DNA of 64,000 bases from Rhizobium freirei PRF 81 (lineage in GTDB: Bacteria; Pseudomonadota; Alphaproteobacteria; Rhizobiales; Rhizobiaceae): assembly GCF_000359745.1 (NCBI RefSeq), contig NZ_AQHN01000010.1, forward strand, positions 62,001 to 126,000. Reading direction: 5' to 3'. Positions 47,882 through 57,226 of the stretch are shown piece after piece (the stretch's first letter is position 1; every line of letters starts with the position of its first letter). The notes under the pieces were generated by a model. It was not told the origin of the DNA. It did no database searches and saw nothing but the letters and a program-made list of their open reading frames with translations. The position numbers and the translations under genes were made by a program.

Positions 47882-49015
47882 TTACTTCAAGAGCGCCTGC
47901 GCCTCTTCGATGCCGAGTGCTGCCGGCTGCGTGCAGGTCGTCGCCAGGTCGATGAAGCGGCCTTCCTCGCCGGACTTCAGGATCGAGGTCATGACGTCGA
48001 CGCCGTGCAGGGTACGGTCGAGCGAGCAACGCGCATCGCGCCCGTCGATCAGCGACGCCGCCATGTCGGCAAGGCCAGCCGTGCGATAGTTGGCGCGCGA
48101 GCCGTTCGGGCTTTCCTGATTGACGATGCCGAAAGGATGCGCCCAGTTTTCCAGCGGCTTGATGTCCTTGTCGCGGCCGCTTGCCTCGACGGTGCCGCCG
48201 AAGAAGTTCGGGTCGGGCACGTAAAGCGAGCCCTCGGTGCCGTAAAGCTCCATATTGGCATGGCGGTGCGACCAGACATCCCAGCTCGCCGTCAGCGTGA
48301 TCCGAGCGCCGCTGACGAATTCCAACAGTGCCTGGATCGTCGTCGGCGTCTTCACCGGGATAATCTCGCCGTTGCGCGGCTGGCTGGTGATGGTGCGGGT
48401 CGGCGATGCCATGGAGGTCATTGAACCCACGCGCTTCACCGGACCGATCAGGTTGATCAGGTTGGCCACGTAATAGGGGCCGAGATCGAGGATCGGGCCG
48501 CCGCCGGGCAGGAAGAAGAAGTCCGGGTTCGGATGCCACATTTCCATGCCCGGGCTCATCACGTGGCAAGAACCCGAGGTGACGCGGCCGATGCCGCCGT
48601 CATCGATGAATTTACGGGCGAGCTGGTGGGCGCCGCCGAGGAAGGTGTCCGGAGCGCAGCCGACGGCCAGCCCCTTTTCCTTGGCGATGCGGCGCAGTTC
48701 TTCGCCCTGCTCCAGCGTCAGCACGAGCGGCTTTTCGGAGTAGACGTGCTTGCCGGCTTCGAGGATGCGCTTGGAGACCGGGAAATGCGCATCCGGGATC
48801 GTCAGATTGACGATGACGTCAAGCTCGTCATTGGCGAGCAGTTCGTCGATGGTCTGGGCCTTGACCTTGTATTCCTCGGCGCGCGCACGCGCCGCATCCA
48901 TGTTGATATCTGCGCAGGCCAGCACCTTCAGGCCCTTAAAGAGCGGTGCGAGCGAGAAATAGGTTGTTGAGATGTTGCCGCATCCGATGATGCCGACGCC
49001 AAGTTCCTTAGCCAT
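47882..49015 (-). CDS. Gfo/Idh/MocA-family oxidoreductase
   Basis: This NAD(P)-dependent sugar dehydrogenase has 377 residues, with a Rossmann fold opening GVGIIGCGNIS (GxGxxG) and the EKPL motif (YSEKPLVLTL) in the middle. The C-terminal substrate domain has the GPILDLGPYYV block. The sugar is unknown. The ATG at 49015 follows the stop of the isomerase gene by about 11 bases, so the two are in one operon. Confidence 0.9.
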   Translation of the reverse strand: MAKELGVGIIGCGNISTTYFSLAPLFKGLKVLACADINMDAARARAEEYKVKAQTIDELLANDELDVIVNLTIPDAHFPVSKRILEAGKHVYSEKPLVLTLEQGEELRRIAKEKGLAVGCAPDTFLGGAHQLARKFIDDGGIGRVTSGSCHVMSPGMEMWHPNPDFFFLPGGGPILDLGPYYVANLINLIGPVKRVGSMTSMASPTRTITSQPRNGEIIPVKTPTTIQALLEFVSGARITLTASWDVWSHRHANMELYGTEGSLYVPDPNFFGGTVEASGRDKDIKPLENWAHPFGIVNQESPNGSRANYRTAGLADMAASLIDGRDARCSLDRTLHGVDVMTSILKSGEEGRFIDLATTCTQPAALGIEEAQALLK

Positions 49016-49026
49016 GTAGAAATGCC

Positions 49027-49788
49027 TCAAAAGCTCTTGAAGGATGCGATGGAGCGCGCGATCAGGCGATCGACGTCGCTCGGATTGTCATGTTCGACCA
49101 CGAAGTGCTTGGCCTTGGTGCCGGCGAGCGCCTTGAGCAGCTTTGCCCACGGAACCGTGCCGTGACCGACATCGGCCCAGCCATCTTCGTTCTTGTTCTC
49201 GCCAGCTGGCGCGATGTCCTTGACGTGAACGGCGGTGATGCGCGGACCGAGTGCTTCGATCACGCCAAAGGGGTCGCCGCCGCCGCGGATGACCCAGGCG
49301 ATATCGGCTTCCCAGGAAATATCCGGAGCGGCTTCGAAGATCTGCTCGATCGGCAGCGAACCGTCGGCCTGCTTGACGAATTCGAAGTCGTGGTTGTGCC
49401 AGCCGAACTCGAAGCCCGCATCCTTGTAGGGCTTGCTCATTTCATGCAGGCGCTTGCCGAAAGCGCGCCAGCCGGCGGCGTCGGTCGGACGCTGATCGGC
49501 AGCGATATGCGGCGCATAGATCGAATCCATGCCGAGTGTCTTGGCAATGGTCAGCGACTTCTGCACTTCGCCGTCGAGGAAATCCGGGCTGAAATGGCCG
49601 CTTGCCATCCGCAGGCCGTTCTTGTCGAGTTCGGCGCGCAGGGTCTTGAGGCCCGTCTCGTCGAGATCGGCATAGATGCCGCCAAAGCCTTCCACTTCGG
49701 CATAGCCGGCCTTGCCGAGCTTGACGAAGATCTCCGAATAGGGCTGGAAATTGCGGGCGCTATAAAGCTGAAATCCAAGTTTCGTCAT
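49027..49788 (-). CDS. Sugar phosphate isomerase/epimerase (AP endonuclease 2 / xylose isomerase-like TIM barrel)
   Basis: The 253-residue TIM barrel has metal-binding residues typical of the family: Glu in AEVEGFGG, His and Asn in FGWHNHDFEF, Glu-Asp in SWEADIAWV, His in AVHVKDI and Glu in VVEHDNPSD. Members isomerise or epimerise ketoses or inosose-type compounds. Next to a Gfo/Idh dehydrogenase it often works on 3-keto sugars. GGAGG precedes the ATG. Confidence 0.88.
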   Translation of the reverse strand: MTKLGFQLYSARNFQPYSEIFVKLGKAGYAEVEGFGGIYADLDETGLKTLRAELDKNGLRMASGHFSPDFLDGEVQKSLTIAKTLGMDSIYAPHIAADQRPTDAAGWRAFGKRLHEMSKPYKDAGFEFGWHNHDFEFVKQADGSLPIEQIFEAAPDISWEADIAWVIRGGGDPFGVIEALGPRITAVHVKDIAPAGENKNEDGWADVGHGTVPWAKLLKALAGTKAKHFVVEHDNPSDVDRLIARSIASFKSF

Positions 49789-49866
49789 CGATAGTCCTCC
49801 AATGGCCTTCCGGCCGTCTGTCTTGGGCTTGTGGCCCCGAAAGCGCCGCCACTGCGGCGCGATAGT

Positions 49867-52329
49867 TCAATCCACCGATTGGCTGGATTGCAGATCGTAG
49901 ATACGGAATTCAGGCACACCGCCTGCCAGCGGTTTGGCCGGTGTAAAGACGATGCGGCGGCTCTCGCCGGCCGCAAGATCGAAGGCGTTGTCGGAATAAC
50001 GCCCTTCCACCTCGGTCTCGATCATCACGAACAGCGCAAGTCCCTTTGCGGTGACAGTGAGTTCCACCGTCCCGTTCTCTTCCTTCTCCTCGTTCAGCAC
50101 CGTCAGGCCGGCGGGTTGAAGCTCGAGGGCCTTGTAGGTGCCGTGGACGTAATGCCCATCGCCGCCCATTCCATTCGATGCGGTGAAACGCCACGCCAGC
50201 AGGCAACCGGCCGGAACCTGATCCGCATCGATCGACAATGCAGTGACAGCTGCGTCCGGCGTGCAGACGGTGTGGGCCGTGCTGAGCGGCACCCGCTCGC
50301 CGTTGAGCTTCAGCAGCGAGACGGAAATATCGGCTGTGACATCGGCATTGGTGTCGTTGACCAGAGAGAAGCGGATCGTCTTGCTGTCTTCCGAGGGAAT
50401 TGCCGCGACCGAAACCGGCTGGAAGAAGCGCCGCACCAGATAATGCATCACCTTCCACCGGCCGCCGTAATCGAGGCTCGACCACGAGGCCACCGGCCAG
50501 GTGTCATTGAGCTGCCAGTAGATGGTGCCCATGCAATGCGGCTTCAGCGAGCGCCAATATTCCACCGCCGTCTTGATCGCGAGGCCCTGCTGGACCTGGC
50601 TCAAATAGACGAAGTTCGGGAAATCCTTCGGGAAGCGGAAATAACGGAACATCGTGCCGGCGATGCGCTCGTTGCCGCCGGCATTCTTCTGATGCAGCTC
50701 CATCACCGGAGAGGCGATGTTCATATCCTTCGCCTCGGCATAGGTCTTGATGACCGGCAGCGACGTATAGGACTGAAAGCCGAATTCCGAGCAGAAGCGC
50801 GGACGCACGGAACGATAATTGTCGAAGGACTTGTTCTCGTGCCAGACCGACCAGTAATGCATGTCGCCGGAGCCGTCGGCATGCCAGGCGTCACCGAAGT
50901 TGAGATAGCCCGAAGCCGGGCTCGACGGCCACCAGATCGCATCCGGCAGCGCCTTCTTCATCGCCGTCTCGATCGTCCTGTTCAAACGATCATAGGAGAC
51001 AAGATAGCGATCCCGATCTTTGCGGGACTCCTCGAACCAGGTAAGCGCGCCCACAAGCTCATTGTCACCGCACCAGAGAACGATGGAGGGATGCGTCGCC
51101 AGCCTGCGAACCTGATAATCCACCTCCTCCTCGACATTCTCAAGGAAATCGCCCGTCGAGGGATAGAGATTGCAGGCGAACATGAAGTCCTGCCACACCA
51201 TGAGGCCTAGGCGGTCGCAGGTATCATAGAACCAGTCATGCTCGTAGAAGCCGCCGCCCCAGACGCGGATCGCATTCATATTGGCGTCGACGGCCGATTG
51301 CAGCAGATCCTCGGTCGCGGCCGGGTTTGAGCGGGAAAACAGCGCATCGGCCGGAATCCAGTTCGCCCCGCGGGCAAAGATCTCGCGGCCGTTGACCTTC
51401 AAAGCAAAACGGCTACCCGCCTCATCCTCGGCGGTGATCAGCTCGACCGTGCGCAGACCGATGTGCCGGGTGACGGTTTCGAAATTGGTCTCCACGGACA
51501 AAGCATAAAGCACCTGCTCGCCATTGCCGGCTGGCCACCAAAGCCTGGGCTTGTCGATATGGAAGAAGTGGGTGATCGACGTTTCGCCGGCATTGACGCC
51601 GACATCGAGGCGCACCTGCTCGTCGTCGAGCGAGAAATAGAGCTGCGCGATCCCCGTTCCCTTGGCGAACAGTTCCACCGTTACCTTGAGGTCAACCGAA
51701 CCATCATCGTTGTGAATCTGTTGTGTGACGACATTTTCAATGCGGGCGATCTCGAGCTTCTTCAGCGCAATGGTGCCGTAAAGGCCGAGCGGCGCGATCG
51801 CAATGTTCCAGTCCCAGCCGAAATGGCATTGCGGCTTGCGCAGCATGTTGCCGTTCGGGATCGGTGAGTTGCCGGTGCTGTAGGGAATATAGAAAGGCTG
51901 CTTCGCCTGCAGCGCCGCCCCGGCGGCGATGCTCGAATGCAGGACGATGCGAATGCTATTCTCGCCTGTCTTCAGCGCCTTCGAGACATCGGGGCGATAG
52001 CGCTGGAAGCAGTTGTTGGCCTCCAGCACGAGCGCATCGTTGACATAGACGCTGGCAACCGTGTCGAGATAGTCTATATCGAGATACCAGTCGCCGCCGA
52101 CGTCATCGAGCACAAAGCTGCGCGTCAGCTCCCAATCCTGTTTGGCGACCCACTGCACAACCTCTTCGTTGCGCGCAAAATAGGGATCGGGAATAAGCCC
52201 ATCCGCATGCAGTGCGGAATGGACATCACCGGGCAGAGACATGGATAGCGAATGATTGCTGTCGGGAGAGGTCAGCCTCCACGACCCGGCCAGATCGACG
52301 GTGAAGTTATCATTGAGCGAAGATGACAT
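49867..52329 (-). CDS. Glycoside hydrolase family 2 beta-mannosidase
   Basis: The enzyme releases mannose from beta-mannosides or mannooligosaccharides. The 820-residue protein has a jelly-roll sugar-binding domain (about 10-190), an Ig-like domain (about 195-300) and a TIM barrel. The acid/base Glu424 is in WCGDNEL and the nucleophile Glu515 in RFCSEFGF. C-terminal beta domains follow. There is no signal peptide, so it is cytoplasmic. GGGAGG precedes the ATG. GH2 beta-mannosidase, rather than beta-galactosidase, fits the length and the DNEL motif. Confidence 0.92.
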   Translation of the reverse strand: MSSSLNDNFTVDLAGSWRLTSPDSNHSLSMSLPGDVHSALHADGLIPDPYFARNEEVVQWVAKQDWELTRSFVLDDVGGDWYLDIDYLDTVASVYVNDALVLEANNCFQRYRPDVSKALKTGENSIRIVLHSSIAAGAALQAKQPFYIPYSTGNSPIPNGNMLRKPQCHFGWDWNIAIAPLGLYGTIALKKLEIARIENVVTQQIHNDDGSVDLKVTVELFAKGTGIAQLYFSLDDEQVRLDVGVNAGETSITHFFHIDKPRLWWPAGNGEQVLYALSVETNFETVTRHIGLRTVELITAEDEAGSRFALKVNGREIFARGANWIPADALFSRSNPAATEDLLQSAVDANMNAIRVWGGGFYEHDWFYDTCDRLGLMVWQDFMFACNLYPSTGDFLENVEEEVDYQVRRLATHPSIVLWCGDNELVGALTWFEESRKDRDRYLVSYDRLNRTIETAMKKALPDAIWWPSSPASGYLNFGDAWHADGSGDMHYWSVWHENKSFDNYRSVRPRFCSEFGFQSYTSLPVIKTYAEAKDMNIASPVMELHQKNAGGNERIAGTMFRYFRFPKDFPNFVYLSQVQQGLAIKTAVEYWRSLKPHCMGTIYWQLNDTWPVASWSSLDYGGRWKVMHYLVRRFFQPVSVAAIPSEDSKTIRFSLVNDTNADVTADISVSLLKLNGERVPLSTAHTVCTPDAAVTALSIDADQVPAGCLLAWRFTASNGMGGDGHYVHGTYKALELQPAGLTVLNEEKEENGTVELTVTAKGLALFVMIETEVEGRYSDNAFDLAAGESRRIVFTPAKPLAGGVPEFRIYDLQSSQSVD

Positions 52330-52386
52330 CGGACCTCCCGGGGCCGCTGTAAGATGGAGGCGGCAGAACCGCCTCCGTGCATGGGA

Positions 52387-53478
52387 TCATATTCTGAGTT
52401 CTGTCTGCGCATCAAAGAGCGATGCGAGAGACATGTCGAAGCCGAGCTTCACAGCCGAACCGGGGCCAAACCTCCGGGCACCGTTGACGCGCACCGACAT
52501 GGTATGGCCGGCATGCTTCAGCCACAGCAGATTATCGGCGCCCATCGGCTCCTCGATATCGACGGTGGCATTGTGGATTTCGGCGCCGGAGGCCGCCTCT
52601 TCATTGACCTTGATATGCTCGGGCCGGACGCCGAGTACCGCCTTGCGGCCGGCCTGCAGGGGCTCGCCTGCCTTGTAGCCATCGAGCGAGAACAGCACGT
52701 CGTTGGTGGCAAATACGACCTTGCCTTCGCGATTGACCAACTCACCGCGCAGGAAGTTCATCGAAGGCGATCCGATGAAGCCAGCGACGAAGAGATTGCG
52801 CGGCGCGTTGTAGATCGTCGTCGGATCGTCAAGCTGCATGATGACGCCGTTCTTCATGATGGCGATGCGGTCGGCGAGCGTCAGCGCCTCGATCTGGTCG
52901 TGAGTGACGTAGATCATCGTGTTCTGCAGCGACTGATGCAGCCGCTTGATTTCCACGCGCAGCTCCGAACGCAGCTTGGCATCGAGGTTCGACAGTGGCT
53001 CGTCGAAGAGGAAGACATCGACATCGCGCACCAGGGCCCGGCCGATCGCGACGCGCTGGCGCTGGCCGCCCGAAAGTTCCGCCGGCTTGCGTTTCAAGAG
53101 CGGCTCGATCTGCAGGATTTCGGCGGCCCGCGCGATGCGCTTGTTGATCTCGTCCTGCGGCACCTTGGCGACGCGCAGGCCGAAGGAGAGGTTCTTCTCC
53201 ACCGACATCTGCGGATAGAGTGCGTAGGACTGAAACACCATGCCGATGCCGCGATCCTTGGGCTCTTCCCAGGTGACATTCTTGCCCTTGATGAAGATCT
53301 GTCCTTCGCTGATGTCGAGCAGACCGGCAATGCAGTTGAGCAAGGTCGACTTGCCGCAACCCGACGATCCCAGGAGCACCAGGAACTCGCCGTCATCGAT
53401 CTCGAGATTGAGGTTTTTCAGAACATTGACTGCACCGAAATTCAGCGAAAGGTCTTTGATGGAAACGCTGCTGTTCAT
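52387..53478 (-). CDS. CUT1 sugar ABC transporter ATPase (MalK/UgpC-like)
   Basis: This nucleotide-binding subunit of the sugar importer has 363 residues, with Walker A GSSGCGKST at 37-45, signature LSGGQRQRVAIGRAL and Walker B FLFDEPLSN, followed by an OB-fold regulatory domain (about 240-363). It starts 3 bases after the permease stop, so translation is probably coupled. Confidence 0.94.
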   Translation of the reverse strand: MNSSVSIKDLSLNFGAVNVLKNLNLEIDDGEFLVLLGSSGCGKSTLLNCIAGLLDISEGQIFIKGKNVTWEEPKDRGIGMVFQSYALYPQMSVEKNLSFGLRVAKVPQDEINKRIARAAEILQIEPLLKRKPAELSGGQRQRVAIGRALVRDVDVFLFDEPLSNLDAKLRSELRVEIKRLHQSLQNTMIYVTHDQIEALTLADRIAIMKNGVIMQLDDPTTIYNAPRNLFVAGFIGSPSMNFLRGELVNREGKVVFATNDVLFSLDGYKAGEPLQAGRKAVLGVRPEHIKVNEEAASGAEIHNATVDIEEPMGADNLLWLKHAGHTMSVRVNGARRFGPGSAVKLGFDMSLASLFDAQTELRI

Positions 53479-53481
53479 GGA

Positions 53482-54423
53482 TCACCCCTTCACTGCGCCG
53501 GCTGCGATGCCCCGGACGAAAAGCCGTCCGGACACGAAATAGACGACCAGCGGAACAAGACCCGTAAGGATCGTTGCCGCCATGTTGACGTTGTATTCCT
53601 TCACACCCTGGACAGAATTGACGATGTTATTGAGCTGGACGGTCATCGGATAATATTCCGGCCTGGTGAAGACGACGCCGAACAGGAAGTCGTTCCAGAT
53701 GCCCGTGATCTGCAGGATCATGGCGACGACGAAGATCGGCAGCGACATGGGCAGCATGATGCGCAGGAAAATCTGCCAGAAACCCGCACCGTCGATGCGC
53801 GCAGCCTTGAAAAGCTCCACAGGCAGCGACGCGAAATAATTGCGGAACAGCAAGGTCAGGATCGGCATACCGAAGATGCTGTGCACCAGGATAAGTCCGC
53901 TGAGCGTGCCGTAGATACCGATTTCGCGCAGTACGATGACGATCGGATAGATCATCACCTGATAGGGGATGAACGCGCCGACGATCAGGATCGAGAAGAA
54001 GAAATCCGCGCCCTTGAACCGCCAGTTGGCGAGCGCGTAACCATTGACCGAAGCAATCGCGATCGAGAAGATCGTGGACGGCACGGTGATGCGTACGGAA
54101 TTCCAGAAACCGCGGGATAGACCGTCGCAATTGAGACCGGTGCAAGCCGTTGCCCAGGCTTTCACCCATGGTTCGAATGTGATCTCGAGCGGCGGCGAGA
54201 AGATGTTGCCGAGCCGGATTTCCGGCATTCCTTTCAGCGAGGTGACGATCATCACATACAGCGGCAACAGATAGTAGATGGCCGCAACGAAGAGTGTGCC
54301 GTAGAGCATGATGTTGCGGCCGGAAACCACCGGACGCGGCTTGCGACCACGCGGTCCCGAGAGCGTCTTGTCAGTCAAGGCCGCACCGCCGTTCGCATTC
54401 TTGAGAGTGACAGTATCAGACAC
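53482..54423 (-). CDS. CUT1 sugar ABC permease (MalG-like)
   Basis: This inner-membrane permease subunit has 313 residues and a long cytoplasmic N terminus of about 35 residues. Six TM helices are predicted, with the EAA-loop sequence ELFKAARIDGAGFWQIFLRI contacting the ATPase. The two permease genes overlap by 8 bases. It ends VRGIAAGAVKG, as is usual for MalG-type subunits. Confidence 0.93.
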   Translation of the reverse strand: MSDTVTLKNANGGAALTDKTLSGPRGRKPRPVVSGRNIMLYGTLFVAAIYYLLPLYVMIVTSLKGMPEIRLGNIFSPPLEITFEPWVKAWATACTGLNCDGLSRGFWNSVRITVPSTIFSIAIASVNGYALANWRFKGADFFFSILIVGAFIPYQVMIYPIVIVLREIGIYGTLSGLILVHSIFGMPILTLLFRNYFASLPVELFKAARIDGAGFWQIFLRIMLPMSLPIFVVAMILQITGIWNDFLFGVVFTRPEYYPMTVQLNNIVNSVQGVKEYNVNMAATILTGLVPLVVYFVSGRLFVRGIAAGAVKG

Positions 54424-55321
54424 GTTTGCGCCCTCCGCCGAATTCCAGATACGCCCAGGGGATGATGACGATGGCGACGGTCAACAGCATCATGGTGGAG
54501 GCTGCAAATCCCTGACCGAGGTTCTGCGCCTGGAACATGTAGTCGTAGACGTATTTCGCCGGGACTTCCGAAGCGATGCCAGGTCCGCCGCTCGTTTGTG
54601 CGACTACGAGATCGTAGACCTTGACGATACCGCTGGCGATGATGACCAGAGTTGTGATGAAAACCGGGCGCATCATCGGAATGACAACGAACAAATAGGT
54701 CTTCCACATGGGTATGCCGTCCACGCGCGCCGCTTTCCAGATATCTTCATCGATGCCGCGCAGGCCGGCGAGCATCAGGCACATCACGAGGCCTGTTCCC
54801 TGCCAGAGTGCGGCGATCAGCACGCCATAAATGACGATGCTCGGCGTATAGAGCGGATCGAAAGTGAAGGTCGTCCAACCAAGTGAACGCACCACCGACT
54901 GGATACCGAATTCGGGATTGAGCAGCCACTGCCAGACGAGGCCGGTGACGATGAAAGAGAGAGCGAAAGGATAGAGGAAAATCGTGCGGAACGTATTTTC
55001 GAACCGGATCTTCTGATCCATCAACGCAGCGAGCACGAAGCCGATGACAAGACTGAAGATCATGGAAAGGATGCCATAAACGGCAAGATTTTCGATGGAC
55101 ACGGTCCACCGCGGCGCTGCCCATAAACGGTAGTACTGGTCCAGTCCGACGAAGCTGAGACGTGGCAGCAGCTTTGAATTGGTGAAGGAATAAACCACCG
55201 TCCAGATTGTGCCGCCGAGGAAGATGACGACGGCCGTCAGGATCATTGGAATGGATGCAATCTTAGAGTTCAGATTGCGCAGAAATTGATTTGGCCGGTC
55301 GGCTTTCGCGTGACCCGTCAT
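54416..55321 (-). CDS. CUT1 sugar ABC permease (MalF-like)
   Basis: This first permease subunit has 301 residues and six TM helices, with the EAA-loop DEDIWKAARVDGIPMWKTYL. GAAGGAGC precedes the ATG at 55321. The longer frame to 55405 is not used. It is 212 bases after the binding-protein gene, and that gap holds a strong hairpin. Confidence 0.93.
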   Translation of the reverse strand: MTGHAKADRPNQFLRNLNSKIASIPMILTAVVIFLGGTIWTVVYSFTNSKLLPRLSFVGLDQYYRLWAAPRWTVSIENLAVYGILSMIFSLVIGFVLAALMDQKIRFENTFRTIFLYPFALSFIVTGLVWQWLLNPEFGIQSVVRSLGWTTFTFDPLYTPSIVIYGVLIAALWQGTGLVMCLMLAGLRGIDEDIWKAARVDGIPMWKTYLFVVIPMMRPVFITTLVIIASGIVKVYDLVVAQTSGGPGIASEVPAKYVYDYMFQAQNLGQGFAASTMMLLTVAIVIIPWAYLEFGGGRKRV

Positions 55322-55480
55322 TGTAGCTCCTTCTGAAGCGCGACTGCTTCGATAACTAGGAACTGGGCTATGACCCGCGGTTCCTGTCGCTCCCTCCCCA
55401 CCCAAGCCCGAACGTCACATCCCTGCGAGTTCGCCGCCCAAGCGCGCTGTAGCCCGCCGGTCACAGGATGTGTTCCGACC

Positions 55481-55514
55481 GTGATACCGACCCGCAACGC
55501 GGGGCCGGTATCAC
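55481..55514. repeat. Intercistronic hairpin between binding-protein and permease genes
   Basis: GTGATACCG and CGGTATCAC pair at the base, and ACCCGC with GCGGGG closes the stem almost fully, so the 34 bases form one stem-loop. No T-run follows, so it is not a terminator. It may raise the level of binding protein over permeases by protecting the upstream mRNA. Confidence 0.65.
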
Positions 55515-55533
55515 TACAGCGAGAAGATAGAGA

Positions 55534-56769
55534 TCAATCAGCAGCAGCGATGATCTCGACAAAGCGCTTCTGAGCCGCTTCCGGTGTCATCGAAGGATTG
55601 GCGAAGAACTCGGAGAACAGGTCTTCTTTCTGCTTCTGCGTGTCGGCAGAGAGAAGCTGATCCGTGCCCTGGATCACGTTACCCTTCTTCAGGATCTCCA
55701 GGCCCTTCTTCATGCAGTCGTTAGCCGACGCGAGGTCCACGTCGCCACGCACGGGCAGCGAGCCCTTCTTCAGATTGAAGGCAACCTGCGTCTTTGGATC
55801 GAGAAGCGTCTTGGCGAGAGCTTCCTGAGCCTTAGACTTGGCCTCATCCTTCAGCAGCGGGAAGTAGAATGCATCACCGCCCGTCGAGATGACTTCGTTG
55901 ACACCCAGACCCGGAAGGCAGGTATAGTCCGTGCCGGCCTTTTGACCTGCGAGAGCAAATTCGCCCTGCGCCCAATCGCCCATGATCTGGCCACCGGCCT
56001 TGCCGGTAATGACCATGTTCGTGGCCTGGTTCCAATCCTGAACGTTAGAGCCCTTGGACATCTTGCGGGCATCGTCGGCCGCCTTGAAGACTTTGGCGAT
56101 TTCCGGCCCTGCCGCTGCTTTCGCGTCCTTATCGCCGAATACTTTTTGGAAGGTGTCCTTGCCGGCGATGGCAACCATCAGCACGTCGAAGGCGCCGGTT
56201 GCCTGCCAGGGCTGACCGCCTACGGCGAGCGGAACGATCCCCGCCTTTTCCAGCGCGGGAGCAGCCGCGACGAACTCATCCCAGTTCTTTGGAACCTCGA
56301 CGCCGGCCTTCTTGAAGGCTGCGTTCGAGAGCCAGAGCCACTGCCAGGAATGGATATTGACCGGCGCGCAATAGATCTTGCCTTTGATCGTGCAGGAATC
56401 GAGCAGGCTGGATGGGCGAATAATGTCCTTCCAGTGCTCCTGCGTAGCGACATCGGTCAGGTCGCGCATGAGGCCCGACTGCACCAGTTCCTCGGCCTGG
56501 CGGCCGTGGTTGAATTGGGTGGCGCCCATCGGATCGCCACCGGTAATGCGGCTGATCATAATTGGACGCGCAGTACCGCCCGAGCCGGCGATCGCACCAT
56601 CGACCCAATGATTGCCGGTCGCGTTGAACGCCTTTGCCAACTCGGCCACGGCGGCGGCTTCACCGCCCGATGTCCACCAATGCGTCACCTCGAGATCGGT
56701 CGCATTTGCTGAAAAAGCCGGAATCGCCACAGATGCGAGCAAAGCGACAGCCGTCAAACGAATATTCAT
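55534..56769 (-). CDS. Sugar ABC transporter substrate-binding protein
   Basis: This periplasmic cluster B binding protein has 411 residues and a signal peptide of about 23 residues (cleavage after SANA). The early motif THWWTSGGEAAAVAELAKAF is like that of glucose/mannose-binding proteins, in which WTSGGE opens the mature chain. Aromatic residues (HSWQWLWLSN) probably stack on the sugar. It is the first gene of the operon, opposite the LacI-type regulator. Confidence 0.92.
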   Translation of the reverse strand: MNIRLTAVALLASVAIPAFSANATDLEVTHWWTSGGEAAAVAELAKAFNATGNHWVDGAIAGSGGTARPIMISRITGGDPMGATQFNHGRQAEELVQSGLMRDLTDVATQEHWKDIIRPSSLLDSCTIKGKIYCAPVNIHSWQWLWLSNAAFKKAGVEVPKNWDEFVAAAPALEKAGIVPLAVGGQPWQATGAFDVLMVAIAGKDTFQKVFGDKDAKAAAGPEIAKVFKAADDARKMSKGSNVQDWNQATNMVITGKAGGQIMGDWAQGEFALAGQKAGTDYTCLPGLGVNEVISTGGDAFYFPLLKDEAKSKAQEALAKTLLDPKTQVAFNLKKGSLPVRGDVDLASANDCMKKGLEILKKGNVIQGTDQLLSADTQKQKEDLFSEFFANPSMTPEAAQKRFVEIIAAAD

Positions 56770-57226
56770 GAGTTCTCCTCCCCACTGAAACGTTGCCGGA
56801 AAAACCTAGTCGAATCACTTTCGGCACGCAACAGCCTGTCCGCGATTTTTTTGAAGATGCGCAATTATACAATCAAAAGAAGAATTTGCATCCGTGAAAA
56901 GACCGCCATGAACGTTGTTCACTCCAACAAAACCCGCCAAAAGAATCCACCTTCTATTTGATTTATATAGCAAAAAAGAATACTTCTCGCCACTTCGCTA
57001 TCCATTTCCGGCGAGCATGAAATTCCTCAGCGATGGTCGGCGATACAATCAATAAGCACGCAGACAAAGCATGCCTCGCAAAATAGGGCTCGACATTCGA
57101 ACTGTATCGTTACAGTTTTTATCACTGACGGCGTGGCGATCGCATGGCGTCTGTGCTTGCAGCGCGGGCATGAGCAATATAAGCGGATTGGCTGCGGGAG
57201 GCGGCCGGGAGGCGAGCTGGAACAAT
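56770..57226. promoter_or_regulatory. Divergent promoter region of the sugar locus
   Basis: This 457-base gap is rich in A and T. Three short symmetrical sites stand out: TGAAACGTTGCC at 56786-56797 near the binding-protein start, TGAACGTTGTTCA at 56909-56921 and an 18-base inverted repeat at 57100-57117 (AACTGTA, 4 bases, TACAGTT). The first two share AACGTT, which suits a LacI-family operator with a central CG. No tRNA or extra coding gene was found. Confidence 0.45.
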
